Source: Deltaproteobacteria bacterium
Lineage (GTDB): Bacteria; Myxococcota_A; Polyangia; Polyangiales; Ga0077539
Assembly: GCA_016704445.1 (NCBI GenBank)
Contig: JADJAE010000020.1
Location: 1 to 64,000 of the forward strand
DNA: 64,000 nucleotides
Reading direction: 5' to 3'
Positions 21,211 through 31,554 of this stretch are shown here, one piece after another. Made by a program: the position numbers and the translations under genes. How positions within the stretch are numbered: the stretch's first letter is position 1; each line of letters opens with the position of its first letter. The notes beneath the pieces were generated by a model. The model was given only the letters and a program-made list of their open reading frames with translations, was not told the DNA's origin and made no database searches.

Positions 21211-21387
21211 CGAAGCAGTCGGCCTCCGCGAAGGAAGCCCCACACCGCCCTCGACAAGCGCCACGTCTGGTACCCGTACACCCCGATGGGTGACACGGTG
21301 TACGTGACGCCGCCGCTGAACATCCCCGACGAGGAGTTCACGATGCTATTGAACGGTCTGGAGGAGAGCGTCCGGGCGGTGCTCTGA
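21211..21387 (+). pseudogene. bioA (DAPA aminotransferase) relic, internal deletion
   Basis: About 50 codons join the two ends of a class III aminotransferase. ALDKRHVWYPYTPM is the conserved N terminus of adenosylmethionine-8-amino-7-oxononanoate aminotransferase (biotin pathway). The next residue starts the C terminus, GDTVYVTPPLNIPDEE, running to LEESVRAVL and a stop. Roughly 370 central residues, including the PLP lysine, are absent, yet the junction is in frame. No start codon is evident. It is either a real deletion or an assembly collapse across the gene. Confidence 0.75.
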
Positions 21388-21434
21388 GAGAGCGCTCCGG
21401 ACGGTGCGTGCGGCGGGGAAGGAGCCGGAGACGA

Positions 21435-21608
<174 letters not shown>

Positions 21609-21729
21609 CGCAGTCCTCGAAGTTCAATAGAGCGGACGCATAGGCGTTCGCAGAGGGGCCGCGAACCTACACGACCCCGGCGCGAATGCAACTCCCGCCT
21701 GGACGCTCCGCTCCGGTAGCATCGCCGGC

Positions 21730-23133
21730 ATGGAGATCGAGTTCGTCGGCGCGGCCCAGACGGTCACCGGATCGATGCACCTGGTGCGCACGCCACACGC
21801 CACGCTGCTGCTCGACTGCGGGCTCTTCCAGGGCCACCGCCGGGAGAGCATCGAGCGCAACCGCAACCTCCCGCTGCCGGTGAAGGAGATCGACGCGGTG
21901 ATCCTCTCGCACGCGCACATCGACCACTCCGGGGCCTTACCCCTGCTGGTAAAGCAGGGCTACGACGGGCCCATCTACGCCACGCACGCCACGCACGACC
22001 TCTGCGCGGCGATGCTGCTCGACGCGGCCAACATCCAGGAGTCCGACGCGCGCTTCCTCAACAAGCAGATCGACCGCGGCGTCATCGACAGCGACCGGGT
22101 CGACGCGCTCTACACCGAGGCCGACGCCCTGGAGGCGCTGGAGCGCTTCGTGGCGATTCCCTACCACCGCTCCTTCGAGGTCGCGAAGGGCGTGCGGGTG
22201 ACCTTCTTCGACGCCGGCCACGTGCTCGGCAGCGCCATCGTCGCGCTCGACTCCGAGGAGGACGGGCGCACCCGGCGGCTGGTGTTCACCGGCGACCTCG
22301 GGCGCACCAACATGCCCATCCTGCGCGACCCGGAGGTGGTCCCCGGCGCGGAGATGCTCATCACCGAGAGCACCTACGGCGACCGGCTGCACGACCCCAT
22401 CGCCAAGATGGACGACGACCTCGCGGAGACCATCAAGCGAACCTTCGCCCGCGGCGGCAAGGTGATCATCCCCGCCTTCGCGCTCGAGCGGGCGCAGGAG
22501 ATCGTCTTCGCCCTGAAGGCCCTGCGGCGCAGCGGGGCGCTGCCTCCCATCCCGGTGTTCATCGACTCGCCCCTCACGGCGAAGATCACCGAGGTGTTCA
22601 AGATGCACCCCGAGTGCTTCGACGAGGAGGCCCGGGGGATGATCTCCGCCCACGACGCGCCCTTCGAGTTCGACGGGCTGCGCTACATCCAGGACGTCGA
22701 GGCCAGCCGTGAGCTGTCGCTGCGAGCCGACCCCGCGGTGATCATCTCGGCGAGCGGGATGTGCGAGGGCGGCCGGGTGCTGCACCACCTTCGCACCACC
22801 ATCGACGACGCGCGCAACACCGTGCTGATCGTCGGCTTCCAGGCGCAGCACACCCTCGGGCGACGGCTGGTCGAGCGCCGGCCGAGGGTGCGCATCTTCG
22901 GCATGGAGCGGGAGCGCCGCGCCGAGGTGGTGGTGCTCAACGGCTTCAGCGCCCACGCCGACCGCGACGGCCTGCTGGCCTACGCCCGGGCCTGCCAGGA
23001 GCAGGGGGCGGTCAAGACCATCGCCCTGGTGCACGGCGAGCTCCCGGCGCAGTCGTCGCTGCGGGACGCCCTGCTGGCGGCGGGCGCGCCGAGGGTGGTG
23101 ATCCCGGTGGCGGGCGACCGGCTGACGGTGTGA
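21730..23133 (+). CDS. MBL-fold beta-CASP ribonuclease (CPSF73-like)
   Basis: A 467-residue metallo-beta-lactamase-fold nuclease of the beta-CASP group. The zinc motif SHAHIDHSG (H61, H63, D65, H66) is intact, with the later ligands in DAGHVLGSA and TGDLGR. The beta-CASP insert contains FALERAQEI and FIDSPLTAKIT. The RNA-specificity end has SASGMCEGGRVLHHL, IVGFQAQHTLGRRL and the final His motifs GFSAHADRDGL and LVHGE. Bacterial members process RNA as endo- or 5' exonucleases. The start at 21730 is typical (MEIEFVGAAQTVTGSMH). One copy of the rare TTACC palindrome lies inside it at 21937. Confidence 0.93.
   Translation: MEIEFVGAAQTVTGSMHLVRTPHATLLLDCGLFQGHRRESIERNRNLPLPVKEIDAVILSHAHIDHSGALPLLVKQGYDGPIYATHATHDLCAAMLLDAANIQESDARFLNKQIDRGVIDSDRVDALYTEADALEALERFVAIPYHRSFEVAKGVRVTFFDAGHVLGSAIVALDSEEDGRTRRLVFTGDLGRTNMPILRDPEVVPGAEMLITESTYGDRLHDPIAKMDDDLAETIKRTFARGGKVIIPAFALERAQEIVFALKALRRSGALPPIPVFIDSPLTAKITEVFKMHPECFDEEARGMISAHDAPFEFDGLRYIQDVEASRELSLRADPAVIISASGMCEGGRVLHHLRTTIDDARNTVLIVGFQAQHTLGRRLVERRPRVRIFGMERERRAEVVVLNGFSAHADRDGLLAYARACQEQGAVKTIALVHGELPAQSSLRDALLAAGAPRVVIPVAGDRLTV
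21937..21952. other. TTACC-N6-GGTAA palindrome, copy 1
   Basis: TTACCCCTGCTGGTAA inside the beta-CASP nuclease gene, where it forces a rare TTA Leu codon. Confidence 0.6.
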
Positions 23134-23170
23134 AGGCTGTTCAGGGCGCTCCGTGCTAGCGTGCCCGACG

Positions 23171-24616
23171 GTGAAGGCGCTCACCCGCAACCTCGTGATC
23201 ACTGCGGCGCTGGCGGGCTGCGCGGGCGAGCGTCCCCCCGGGCTCGGCGCCTTCGACGCGGGCGACAGCGCAGTCCCCTCCAGCGACCTCGGGGCGGTGC
23301 GGGTCCCCGACGGGTCGCTGCCGTCGCGCGCGGCCTCGCCCTATCCCTCCTACGACCTGACGGTGACGCTCCCCTTCGAGGGCCTCGAGCAGGGCTTCGA
23401 CATGGAGGCCGAGCCCCGGGCGACGAAGCTCGACGTGCACCTCAACGTCGACACCACCGGGAGCTTCAACGGCGAGATCGCCAACCTGAAGGTCGCCCTG
23501 GGGAGCAACATCATCCCGTCGCTGCGGGCCCGGGTGGGCGACCTGGCGATGGGGGTGTCGCGCTTCGGTGAGTTTCCTGTGCCGCCCTTCGGTCGCAACA
23601 CCGACGCGCCGTACAACCTGCTGACGCCCATCACCACCGACCTCTCCCGGGTGACGGTGGCGGTGAACTCCCTCGACCAGCCCTTGCAGAACGGCGGCGA
23701 CCCGCCGGAGCCCTGGGGCGAGGCGCTCTACCAGATCGCGACCGGCGCCGGGCTCACGGGGCTCAGCCTCGGCAACATCCCCCCCTTCGTCCCTCCTGCC
23801 GGGACGCCCGCTGGCAGCGTGGTCGGGGGCGTCGGGTTTCGCGCGGGGGCGGCGCGGGTGGTGATCAACGTGACGGATGCTCCGTCGCACGAGCCCTCGG
23901 ACTACGGCGACGCCGTGCCCGGCGCGCACTCGACGCAGGAGGCCGGGGCGGCGCTGCAGCTCATCGGCGCCCGGATGATCGGCATCGCGTCGGGGGAGGG
24001 ATCGCGCTCGCAGATGGAGGCGCTCGCGGTGCGCACCGGGGCGGTGGCTCCTGCGACCGGGGGGCGCTGCCCGACGGGCATCGGTGGCACCACCCGTGTG
24101 GCGGTGGGCGGGATGTGCCCGCTGGTGTTCGACATCGCCGAAGACGGGACGGGCCTCGGGGCGGCGCTGGTCGACGGCATCCTGCGCTTCCTCGACTCGC
24201 TGGCCTTCGCGCAGGTGAGCGGCCGGGCGACGGACGACCCTCACGCCTTCGTGCGCTCCATCGAGGCGGTGAGCGCCCGCACGCCCGATGGGGCGACGCC
24301 GCCGCAGCGGGTCGACCTCCTCCCGACGGCGATGCGCGACGGGGTGCTGGACACCTTCACGACGGTTCCGACGAGGACCCGGCTGACCTTCCGGGTGCGC
24401 CTTCGCAACGTGACGCAGCGGGAGACAGAATACCCGCAGTTGTATTTCATCCGCGTGGCCCTGGTGGGCGACGGGGTGACCGTGGACGAGCGCGTGGTGC
24501 GGGTGATCGTCCCCGAGGGGCCGAAGCCCGACGGCGGCGACGGCGGCGCCGACGCGGTGGTCCCGGAGCGGGGACGGACGCGGGCGCGGACGACCTCGGT
24601 GGGACCGTCGAGGTGA
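23171..24616 (+). CDS. VWA-like domain lipoprotein
   Basis: A 481-residue exported protein. From the GTG at 23171 the signal is VKALTRNLVITAALAGCAGE with lipobox ALAGC, followed by a Gly/Asp/Ser linker. The body is a von Willebrand A-like fold with the metal-site strand LNVDTTGSFNGEI (DxTGS in place of DxSxS), then VVINVTDAPSHEPSDY and ARMIGIASGEGSRSQMEAL, as in integrin-beta-like VWA domains. A beta-rich domain follows to about residue 450. The last 25 residues after KPDGGDGGADA are odd; the neighbouring frame reads GTDAGADDLGGTVEVT, so a frameshift near 24570 is possible. It probably binds a surface partner. Confidence 0.8.
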   Translation: MKALTRNLVITAALAGCAGERPPGLGAFDAGDSAVPSSDLGAVRVPDGSLPSRAASPYPSYDLTVTLPFEGLEQGFDMEAEPRATKLDVHLNVDTTGSFNGEIANLKVALGSNIIPSLRARVGDLAMGVSRFGEFPVPPFGRNTDAPYNLLTPITTDLSRVTVAVNSLDQPLQNGGDPPEPWGEALYQIATGAGLTGLSLGNIPPFVPPAGTPAGSVVGGVGFRAGAARVVINVTDAPSHEPSDYGDAVPGAHSTQEAGAALQLIGARMIGIASGEGSRSQMEALAVRTGAVAPATGGRCPTGIGGTTRVAVGGMCPLVFDIAEDGTGLGAALVDGILRFLDSLAFAQVSGRATDDPHAFVRSIEAVSARTPDGATPPQRVDLLPTAMRDGVLDTFTTVPTRTRLTFRVRLRNVTQRETEYPQLYFIRVALVGDGVTVDERVVRVIVPEGPKPDGGDGGADAVVPERGRTRARTTSVGPSR

Positions 24617-24711
24617 CGAGCGACGCGCGGGAGCTGAGGGGGACTGATTCACGCAATCGCCCGTTGCTGGCCCCCTCCGCGCGGACCCTGTTACACCCGT
24701 CGGCACCCCCA

Positions 24712-27448
24712 ATGCCCACGACGCTGCCGCCGCCTGGTGATCCGAAGGCCCTCTACGTGCTCGACCTGTCGGGCTACGTGTTTCGCGCCTATCACGCCGT
24801 CGCCCCGCTCTCCAACAGCAAGGGCGAGCCGACCTTCGCCACCCTCGGCGTCACCAACATGCTGCACGCCCTGGTGCGCAACCAGCGGCCGCACCTGCTC
24901 GCGGTCGCGATGGACAGCGTCAGGCCGACCTTCCGCCACGAGCTCTACTCCGAGTACAAGGCCAACCGCCCGCCGCCCCCGCCGGACCTCGCCATCCAGA
25001 TGGCCCGCTGCCGCGAGGTGGCCGAGGCCTACAACATCCCGGTGCTCCAGTGCGAGGGCGTCGAGGCCGACGACCTGCTCGCCACCTGCGTCGCCGAGGC
25101 CCGCAAGCACGGCCTCTTCACCGTCATCTGCTCCGGCGACAAGGACCTCCTCCAGCTCGTCGACGACGACGTCATCATGTGGGACGCGATGCGCTCCCGC
25201 ATCTTCGGCGCCGCCGAGGTGAAGGAGAAGTGGGGAGTCGCCCCCAACCGGGTGAGAGACCTCCTGGCCCTGATGGGAGACTCTTCGGACAACGTCCCCG
25301 GCGTGGCGCACGTCGGAGAGAAGACCGCGGTGAAGCTCCTCACGGAGTTCGACACCCTCGACGGGGTCTACCAGAACCTCGACAAGATCAAGGGGAAGGT
25401 ACGGGAGCACCTCCAGCTCCACGAGGCCGACGCCCGCCTCTCGCAGCGGCTGGTGAGCCTCAAGTCCGATGTCCCGATGAAGTTCGATGTCGACCACCTG
25501 GTCTATGGAGGCTTCCAGCGCTCCACGGTGCGGGCGCTCTTCGAGGACCTGGAGTTCACCCGGCTCGTGGCCTCCCTCGACGCCGAGGACGCCAAGGCCG
25601 CGCAGACCGGGTCCGCCTCGGCGGCGCCGGAGGCTCCGGCGGGGCCCGCGGTCTACGAGGCGGTGCTCACCGAGGCGGCCCTCGACGAGGCCATCGCGCA
25701 GTGCCGGAAGACGGGCTGGTTCTCTGTCGACACGGAGACCACGAGTCTCGAGACCACCAAAGCCGAGCTGGTGGGCATCTCCCTCTCCTGGAAGCCCGGC
25801 CATGGGGTGTACATCCCCATCGGACATCGGGTGCTGGGCGACCCCGCGCAGCTCGATCGCAAGCTGGTGCTCAACCGACTTCGACCGCTCTTCGCAGACG
25901 CCTCCGTGAAGAAGGTCGGGCAGAACATCAAGTACGACGACATCGTGCTGCGCCGCGCGGGGGTGCCGGTGCGCGGGTACGACTTCGACACGATGCTGGC
26001 GAGCTACCTCATCGACCCCGAGCGGCACACCCACAAGCTCGACGAGATCAGCAAGAGCGAGCTCGGCTACGAGATGGTCAGCTATGACAGCGTGACCAAG
26101 GTGGGCAAGGGCAAGCAGATCACCTTCGACGAGGTCGACATCGCCCGCGCCACCCGCTACGCCGCCGAGGACGCGGAGGTGGTCTCGCGGCTACAGGAGC
26201 GGCTGCGCCCCAAGCTGGAGGGCGCCGCGCTCACGGGGCTGCTGCGAGACGTCGAGCTGCCGCTGGCGCTGCTGCTGGGGCGCATCGAGGAGCACGGCGT
26301 GCTGGTGGACGTCGACCACCTGAAGGCGATGTCGAAACAGGCGGGCGCGGAGGTGGTGAAGCTGGAGGCCGAGGCGCACGCGATGGCGGGCCACGCCTTC
26401 AACGTGAACTCCCCGAAGCAGCTGGAGACCATCCTCTTCGATGAGCTGAAGCTGCCGGTGGTCAAGAAGACCAAGACCGGGCGTTCGACGGACGCCGAGG
26501 TGCTCGAAGAGCTCGCGTCGCAGCACCCGCTGCCCAACAAGATCCTGGAGGTTCGGTCGCTCACCAAGCTGATCGGAACCTACCTCGACGCGCTGCCTCA
26601 GCTCGTCGACTCGACGGGCCGGGTGCACACCAGCTTCAACCAGGCGGTGGCGGCCACCGGGAGGCTCTCCTCGAACAACCCCAACCTCCAGAACATCCCT
26701 GTTCGCACCCCCATGGGGAGGGAGATTCGCCGGGCCTTCGTGGCGCCGGAGGGCTGCCTCATCCTGTCGGCGGACTATTCACAGATCGAGCTCCGGGTAT
26801 TGGCACATCTCTCGGGTGATCCCATCCTGGTGGACGCCTTCCGCTCCGGCGACGACGTGCATGTGCGAACGGCCATGGAGATCTTCAAGGTCTCCCGCGA
26901 GGACGTCTCCAAGGAGATGCGATCGAAGGCGAAGACCACCAACTTCGCGGTGATCTACGGCCAGGGGGAGTCGTCGCTGGGCAAGCGGCTGGGCATCACC
27001 CGCGACGAGGCGGCGGAGTTCATTGAAAAGTACTTCCAGACCTTCGCGACGCTGCGGAAGTACCTCGACGACGTGGTGGCCAAGGCGCGCACCGGCGAAG
27101 GCGTGCACACGATCCTCGGGCGGCGGAGGTTTCTGCCGGACCTGCACTCTCCCAACCGGGCGCTGCGATTGACCGCCGAGCGGGTGGCGCAGAACACGCC
27201 CATCCAGGGCACGGCGGCGGACATCATCAAGCTGGCGATGCTTCGGGTGGACGAGCGACTGACCGCGGAGAAGGTAGCCACCCGGATGGTCTCGACGGTG
27301 CACGACGAGCTGGTCTTCGAGGTGCCCGAAGGGGAGAAGTCGCGCAGTGGGCCCGATGGTCAAGGAGACCATGGAAGGGGTGATGAAGCTCGAAGTGCCC
27401 CTATTGGTGGAGTGCGGCTGGGGCAAGAACTGGGGCGACGCGCACTGA
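24712..27448 (+). CDS. polA: DNA polymerase I, frameshift near the 3' end
   Basis: Full three-domain family A polymerase of about 912 residues. 5'-3' exonuclease (1-300): YVLDLSGYVFRAYHA, GVEADDLLAT, GDKDLLQL. Proofreading domain (about 325-515) appears active: SVDTETTSLE, GQNIKYDDIVL, YAAEDAEVV. Polymerase: TGRLSSNNPNLQNIPVRT, motif A ADYSQIELRVLAHLSGD, motif B RSKAKTTNFAVIYGQ, motif C VHDELVFEVP. Near 27343 a GC pair is missing from a GC run; the true end then reads GPMVKETMEGVMKLEVPLL to the stop at 27448, ending WGKNWGDAH. It functions in gap filling and repair. It converges on element E2. Confidence 0.95.
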
Positions 27449-27519
27449 GGGGAAGCGGGAGCGTCTGGCGGTCGGCGATGATGAGTCGTCGTCAGCATGG
27501 CCGCGTCGCCGCCTGGTCA

Positions 27520-27890
27520 AGGGCGTCGTTTGACGCTGGGGTTCGCGCGTTGGCGCTCACCCCAGGCTATAACAGGTGACGACCCCGCGTTCGCGGGGTC
27601 TCTCGTACCGGAACTCGATGGACCTTCCAGAAGTTCCATTCGATGTGCCGTGGGCTCCATCGAAGTGGCATTCCTGTTCGAAAGACCCCCACGAACGTGG
27701 GGGTCGTCACCTGTTATAGCCTGGGGTGAGCGCCAACGCGCGAACCCCAGCGTCAATCGAGCGGCTTGCACCTCTGAACTGTTACGGGCGGTCCACAAGC
27801 GACTTGCACCACCGCTGTGCGAACCCCAGGCGTCATCCAGGCGACTTGCGCCACCGCTGGACTGTCCGGCGCGAACCCGCAGCCCCCGCG
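27520..27890. repeat. Palindromic element E2
   Basis: Left arm about 27525-27604 and right arm 27679-27760 are reverse complements around a 75-bp centre. They carry the E1 blocks (TCACCCCAGGCTATAACA, GTGACGACCCC). The right flank continues as degenerate tandem copies of the roughly 50-bp unit AACCCCAGCG to CTGTTAC. It lies between convergent polA and the ABC1 kinase gene and represents the empty site compared with E1. Confidence 0.88.
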
Positions 27891-28022
27891 CGCTCACCAC
27901 CGGCCGCCGCCAGCCACGCCGCCGCGGCGTCGCGGCTCCCCTGATCGAGGTCCCCCTCCAGCCGCACGGTCCCACGGATCGGCCTCGGGACCTCCGGCGA
28001 GCCCCTGCCTGGTCGCCCCCCC

Positions 28023-29299
28023 TCACTCGGGCAGCCCCGCGAGGATCTCCCGCTGGATGGCCGCGTAGTCCACCGTCACGTCGAGCCTCGCCAGCAGCGA
28101 GTAGAACCCGAACTGCAGCCGGTTCATGAAGGTCATCTCCGCGGGCATCGTGAAGAACTCCGCCTCGGGCACCGACCGGCTCTCCTTCGCGACGACCTTC
28201 ATCCCGTCGACCAGGCTCGCCGCGTAGGGCCGCGTCATGTGGAAGGGCGCCTCGAACAGCGGCCTGAACGCCAGCCGGATGTACTCCCCGCAGAGCACCT
28301 CCATGCGCCCCGGCTTCGCGTCCAGCATCAGCGCCAGCGCCGCGCGAAACGCTGCCTCGTCGCGCGCGATGGCCGCCCGGTGCATCGCTCGGGCGTGCTT
28401 GCGGTTGTCGTCGGGGATGCGCTGCACGCAGCCGAAATCGAGCACGCCCACCGCCCCGTCGGGCAGGAAGATGTAGTTGCCCGGGTGCGGGTCGGCGTTG
28501 AAGCGCCCTCCCCCAGGATGGCGCTGAACACATAGCGCCACAGCGCCTTCGCCCACGCCTCGCGCTGCTCCCTCGGCGCCAGCACCGCCTCGTCGAAGGA
28601 GCGCCCCTCGACGAACTCCATCGTGAGCACCCGCCCCGTCGAGCGGTCGTCGATCACCGCCGGCACCCGGATGTGCCGGTCGCCCTCGAACATCGCCCCG
28701 AAGTGCCGCTGGTTGCCCGCCTCGTGGGCGTAGTCGAGCTCCTCCCTGAAGCGCGCCTTGATGACCGCGAAGACCGCGTCAGGGTCGTGCCGGCGCATCC
28801 CCATGCTGGAGGCCATCGAGGTCAGGATGCCCCCGTTGGACAGGTCGCTCTCCACCGCCGACGCGATGCCCGTGTGCTGCACCTTCACCGCCACCGCGCG
28901 CCCGTCGTGGAGCCGCGCCCGGTGCACCTGCCCGATGGACGCGCTCGCGATGGGCGCCGCGCCCCACTCCGCGAAGAGGTCCTCCGGCGCGGCCCCGAGC
29001 TCGGCCGCCAGCAGCGCCCGCACCTCCGCGGGCGACGACTGCGGCGTCGCGGCGCGCAGCCCCTTCATCGCGAACTCGTAGTGCTCCCGCTGCCCCTCGG
29101 GGATCACCCCGTCGACGTAGCTGGCCATCTGCCCGACCTTCGCCGCGAGGCCCCGCAGCGTGCCCAGCACCTCCGCGGTGTGCATCGCCGCAGCGCGGGC
29201 GTCCTTGTCGATCAGCACGCCCACCCCCGCGCGCAGCCCCGTCGAGGCGAGCCGAGCGAAGCGTCCGAGGCGTCCGGTGGGCAGGTCGCGTTCATCCAT
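28023..29299 (-). CDS. ABC1/AarF (UbiB) family kinase-like protein, frameshifted
   Basis: An atypical kinase-like ATPase of about 425 residues (UbiB/ABC1/ADCK group). Family marks in order: KVGQMASYVDG (the N-terminal KxGQ motif, residues about 55-66), the Ala-rich loop IASASIGQVHRA, VAVKVQHTG with the Lys, FREELDYAHEAGNQ, and, in the shifted frame, FNADPHPGNYIF and GVLDFGCVQRI. The frame changes near 28507, where one base of a G run is missing (GAGGGGCGC expected). Some members support quinone synthesis; others do not, and the substrate here is unknown. It lies 36 bases downstream of hisD. Confidence 0.88.
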
Positions 29300-29335
29300 A
29301 GGAGCGCAACCGTGGGGGTGTCCGGGCCATCGCCG

Positions 29336-30613
29336 TCAAGAGCGTCCCCGCAGCCGCACCTCCACCGCCCTCGCGTGCGCCTCCAATCCCTCGGCCCTCG
29401 CGAAGTCGGTAATGGCCTTGCCGTGTCGCTCCAACGAGGCCCGGTCATATCGGATGACCGAGGTGCGAACCATGAAGTCATACACCCCCAGCGGGGAGCT
29501 GAAGCGCACCGCACCGCCCGTGGGCAGCACGTGCGACGGGCCCGCCAGGTAGTCGCCCGCGGCCTCCGGGGTCCAGTCGCCCAGGAAGGCCGCGCCCGCC
29601 GCCCCCACGCTCGCCAGCAGCGCCTCCGGGTCGCGCACCAGCAGCGCCAGGTGCTCCGACGCAAGCGCCGTCACCACCCTCGCCGCCTCGTCGAGGTCGC
29701 CCACCACGAAGGCGTGTCCATTGGACATCACCGAACTCTCCGCGATGGCCCTCCTCGGGAGCGACGCGAGCTGGTGCCGCAGCGCATCCAGCGCCCTCAT
29801 CGCCACCGCCTCGGTGGTCGCCACCAGCAGCGGGTACGCCGCCTCGTCGTGCTCGGCCTGCGACAGCAGATCGGCCGCCACCACCTCCGGGTCGGCCCCC
29901 TCGTCGGCCACCACCAATATCTCCGAAGGACCGGCGATGCCGTCGATGGCCACCCGCCCGTAGACCAGCTTCTTCGCGCAGGCGACGTAGATGTTTCCGG
30001 GGCCCACGATCTTGTCGACGCGAGGGACGCTCGCGGTGCCGTAGGCCAGCGCCCCGATGGCCTGGGCGCCCCCCATGTCGAAGACCCGGGAGACCCCCGC
30101 GATGGAGGCCGCCGCGAGGATCTCCGCCGTCGGCCTCGGCGTCGCCAGCAGCACCTCGCCGACGCCCGCCACCGCCGCGGGGATCGCCGACATCAGCACG
30201 CTCGACGGGTAGCGCGCCTTGCCCCCCGGCGCGTACACGCCCACCCGGGAGAGCGGTCTCACCCGCCAGCCCAGCGAGACCCCGTCCTCGTCGGTGTACC
30301 GCAGGCCCGACTCCACCTGCCTCTCGTGATAGGCGCGGATGCGCTTCGCAGAGAGCCGCAGCACGTCCGCCAGCGAGGGGTCGAGGGCCGAGAGCGCGCG
30401 GGCCATCTCGTCGGGCCCGTAGGCGAAGGGCGACGGCACGGCGCCGTCATACCGGAGGGAGTATTCCTTGAGCGCCTCGTCGCCGCGGGAGCGCACCGCA
30501 TGGAGTATCTCGGACACCGCGGGGGTGACCCGGTCGAGGTCCTCGTCGCCGCGGTCGGAGAGGCGGGTGAGGGCCTCGTCGTAGGAGGCAGTGGCGCGGA
30601 GGTGCAGCTTCAT
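29336..30613 (-). CDS. hisD: Histidinol dehydrogenase
   Basis: A 425-residue zinc enzyme catalysing the last two steps of histidine synthesis (histidinol to histidine, NAD+). Signatures: RVGVYAPGGKARYPSSVLM, VDKIVGPGNIYVACAKKLV, GIAGPSEILV, the metal/catalytic SQAEHDE and SEHLAL, and GPSHVLPTGG near the C terminus. Length is normal, and the ATG at 30613 fits. No other his genes are adjacent. An outer-membrane-like protein gene lies upstream on the same strand. Confidence 0.95.
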   Translation of the reverse strand: MKLHLRATASYDEALTRLSDRGDEDLDRVTPAVSEILHAVRSRGDEALKEYSLRYDGAVPSPFAYGPDEMARALSALDPSLADVLRLSAKRIRAYHERQVESGLRYTDEDGVSLGWRVRPLSRVGVYAPGGKARYPSSVLMSAIPAAVAGVGEVLLATPRPTAEILAAASIAGVSRVFDMGGAQAIGALAYGTASVPRVDKIVGPGNIYVACAKKLVYGRVAIDGIAGPSEILVVADEGADPEVVAADLLSQAEHDEAAYPLLVATTEAVAMRALDALRHQLASLPRRAIAESSVMSNGHAFVVGDLDEAARVVTALASEHLALLVRDPEALLASVGAAGAAFLGDWTPEAAGDYLAGPSHVLPTGGAVRFSSPLGVYDFMVRTSVIRYDRASLERHGKAITDFARAEGLEAHARAVEVRLRGRS

Positions 30614-30658
30614 GGCGGGGCCGGAGGGTGACCGCGCCGACCGCCGACCGCAACGGCG

Positions 30659-31447
30659 TCAGTACTCCCGGCCTGCGCGGAAGTAGACGAGGCCGGTGGT
30701 GAGGGTTCCGCCCGGGATGGCGTAGGCGTTGGAGTTGGCGAGGGAGACGTCGCCGCCGGAGAGGTGATCGACCCTCAGGCCGAGGTAGAAGTTGCCGCCG
30801 AGCCCGACGTCCACCTCGGCGCCTACGCTGCGGTACTCACCGAACGCGGAGACCCAGGGCATCGCGATGATGTGCCAGGTGGGCGTCACCGCGAGGTCGG
30901 CGCGCACCATCAGCGGATAGGTTCCGATGAAGACGTCGTTGAGGCCGGGCTTCGAGCTGCCGCCGAGACTCGTGGTCTCGAACTGCAGTCGGATGCCCGC
31001 CCAGAGCCCGAGGCGGTCGAGCTGCCAGCCCGCGCCGAAGTCCCAGCCGAGGCGGAACTGGATCCCCAGCGGCCCCTCGGTGTACCGGGCGAGCGACAGC
31101 GGCGCGCTGTACATCACCGTCGGGTTGAGCTCGAAATAGAAGTCGTCATACAGGGTGAACCCGGGCTGGCGGCGGCTGCGGTGGGTCAGGGCCGAGAAGA
31201 TGCCAGACACCGTCGGAACCCCCACCCGGAGGTAGAGCCCGACGCCCCCCCGGCTGGGGGTCCCGTTGGGCAGGTCGGCGAGCGAGAGCACCTGCGCGCC
31301 GATGCCCACCCGCAGGAGCGCGCCGTTGAGCTCCACGCACTCCCCGTGCGCGCAGCGCTGGGCGTGGGCGGTCGAGGGCGCGAGCGCGATGCCGAGGGCG
31401 ATGACAGATGACGCCAGGGCGCCGAGCGGACGAGGTCCGTATTGCAT
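30659..31447 (-). CDS. Putative outer-membrane beta-barrel protein
   Basis: A 262-residue exported protein with a clear signal peptide (about 1-29, ending APSTAHA-Q). A short Cys pair (CAHGEC) follows, then alternating amphipathic strands rich in Gly/Tyr/Trp (for example FRLGWDFGAGWQLDRLGLWA and FYLGLRVDHLSGG). The C terminus ends in an aromatic residue (FRAGREY), as barrel proteins tend to. About eight to ten strands could fit. Function is unknown. An upstream CATGAACATG box (31531) is shared with two neighbouring lipoprotein genes. Confidence 0.65.
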   Translation of the reverse strand: MQYGPRPLGALASSVIALGIALAPSTAHAQRCAHGECVELNGALLRVGIGAQVLSLADLPNGTPSRGGVGLYLRVGVPTVSGIFSALTHRSRRQPGFTLYDDFYFELNPTVMYSAPLSLARYTEGPLGIQFRLGWDFGAGWQLDRLGLWAGIRLQFETTSLGGSSKPGLNDVFIGTYPLMVRADLAVTPTWHIIAMPWVSAFGEYRSVGAEVDVGLGGNFYLGLRVDHLSGGDVSLANSNAYAIPGGTLTTGLVYFRAGREY

Positions 31448-31554
31448 TGTCTCCGATGGCCTCCTCGCGATCCCCCAGTTGGGCTGAAGAAGCTTCGGCA
31501 GGCTATCCGGAGGGGAGCCCCGGACTCCATCGCATGTTCATGCGGGCGGCGGGC

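Noticed and set aside
29400..29420. A further GGTAA as a sixth palindrome copy
   Set aside because: There is no TTACC at the required distance upstream.
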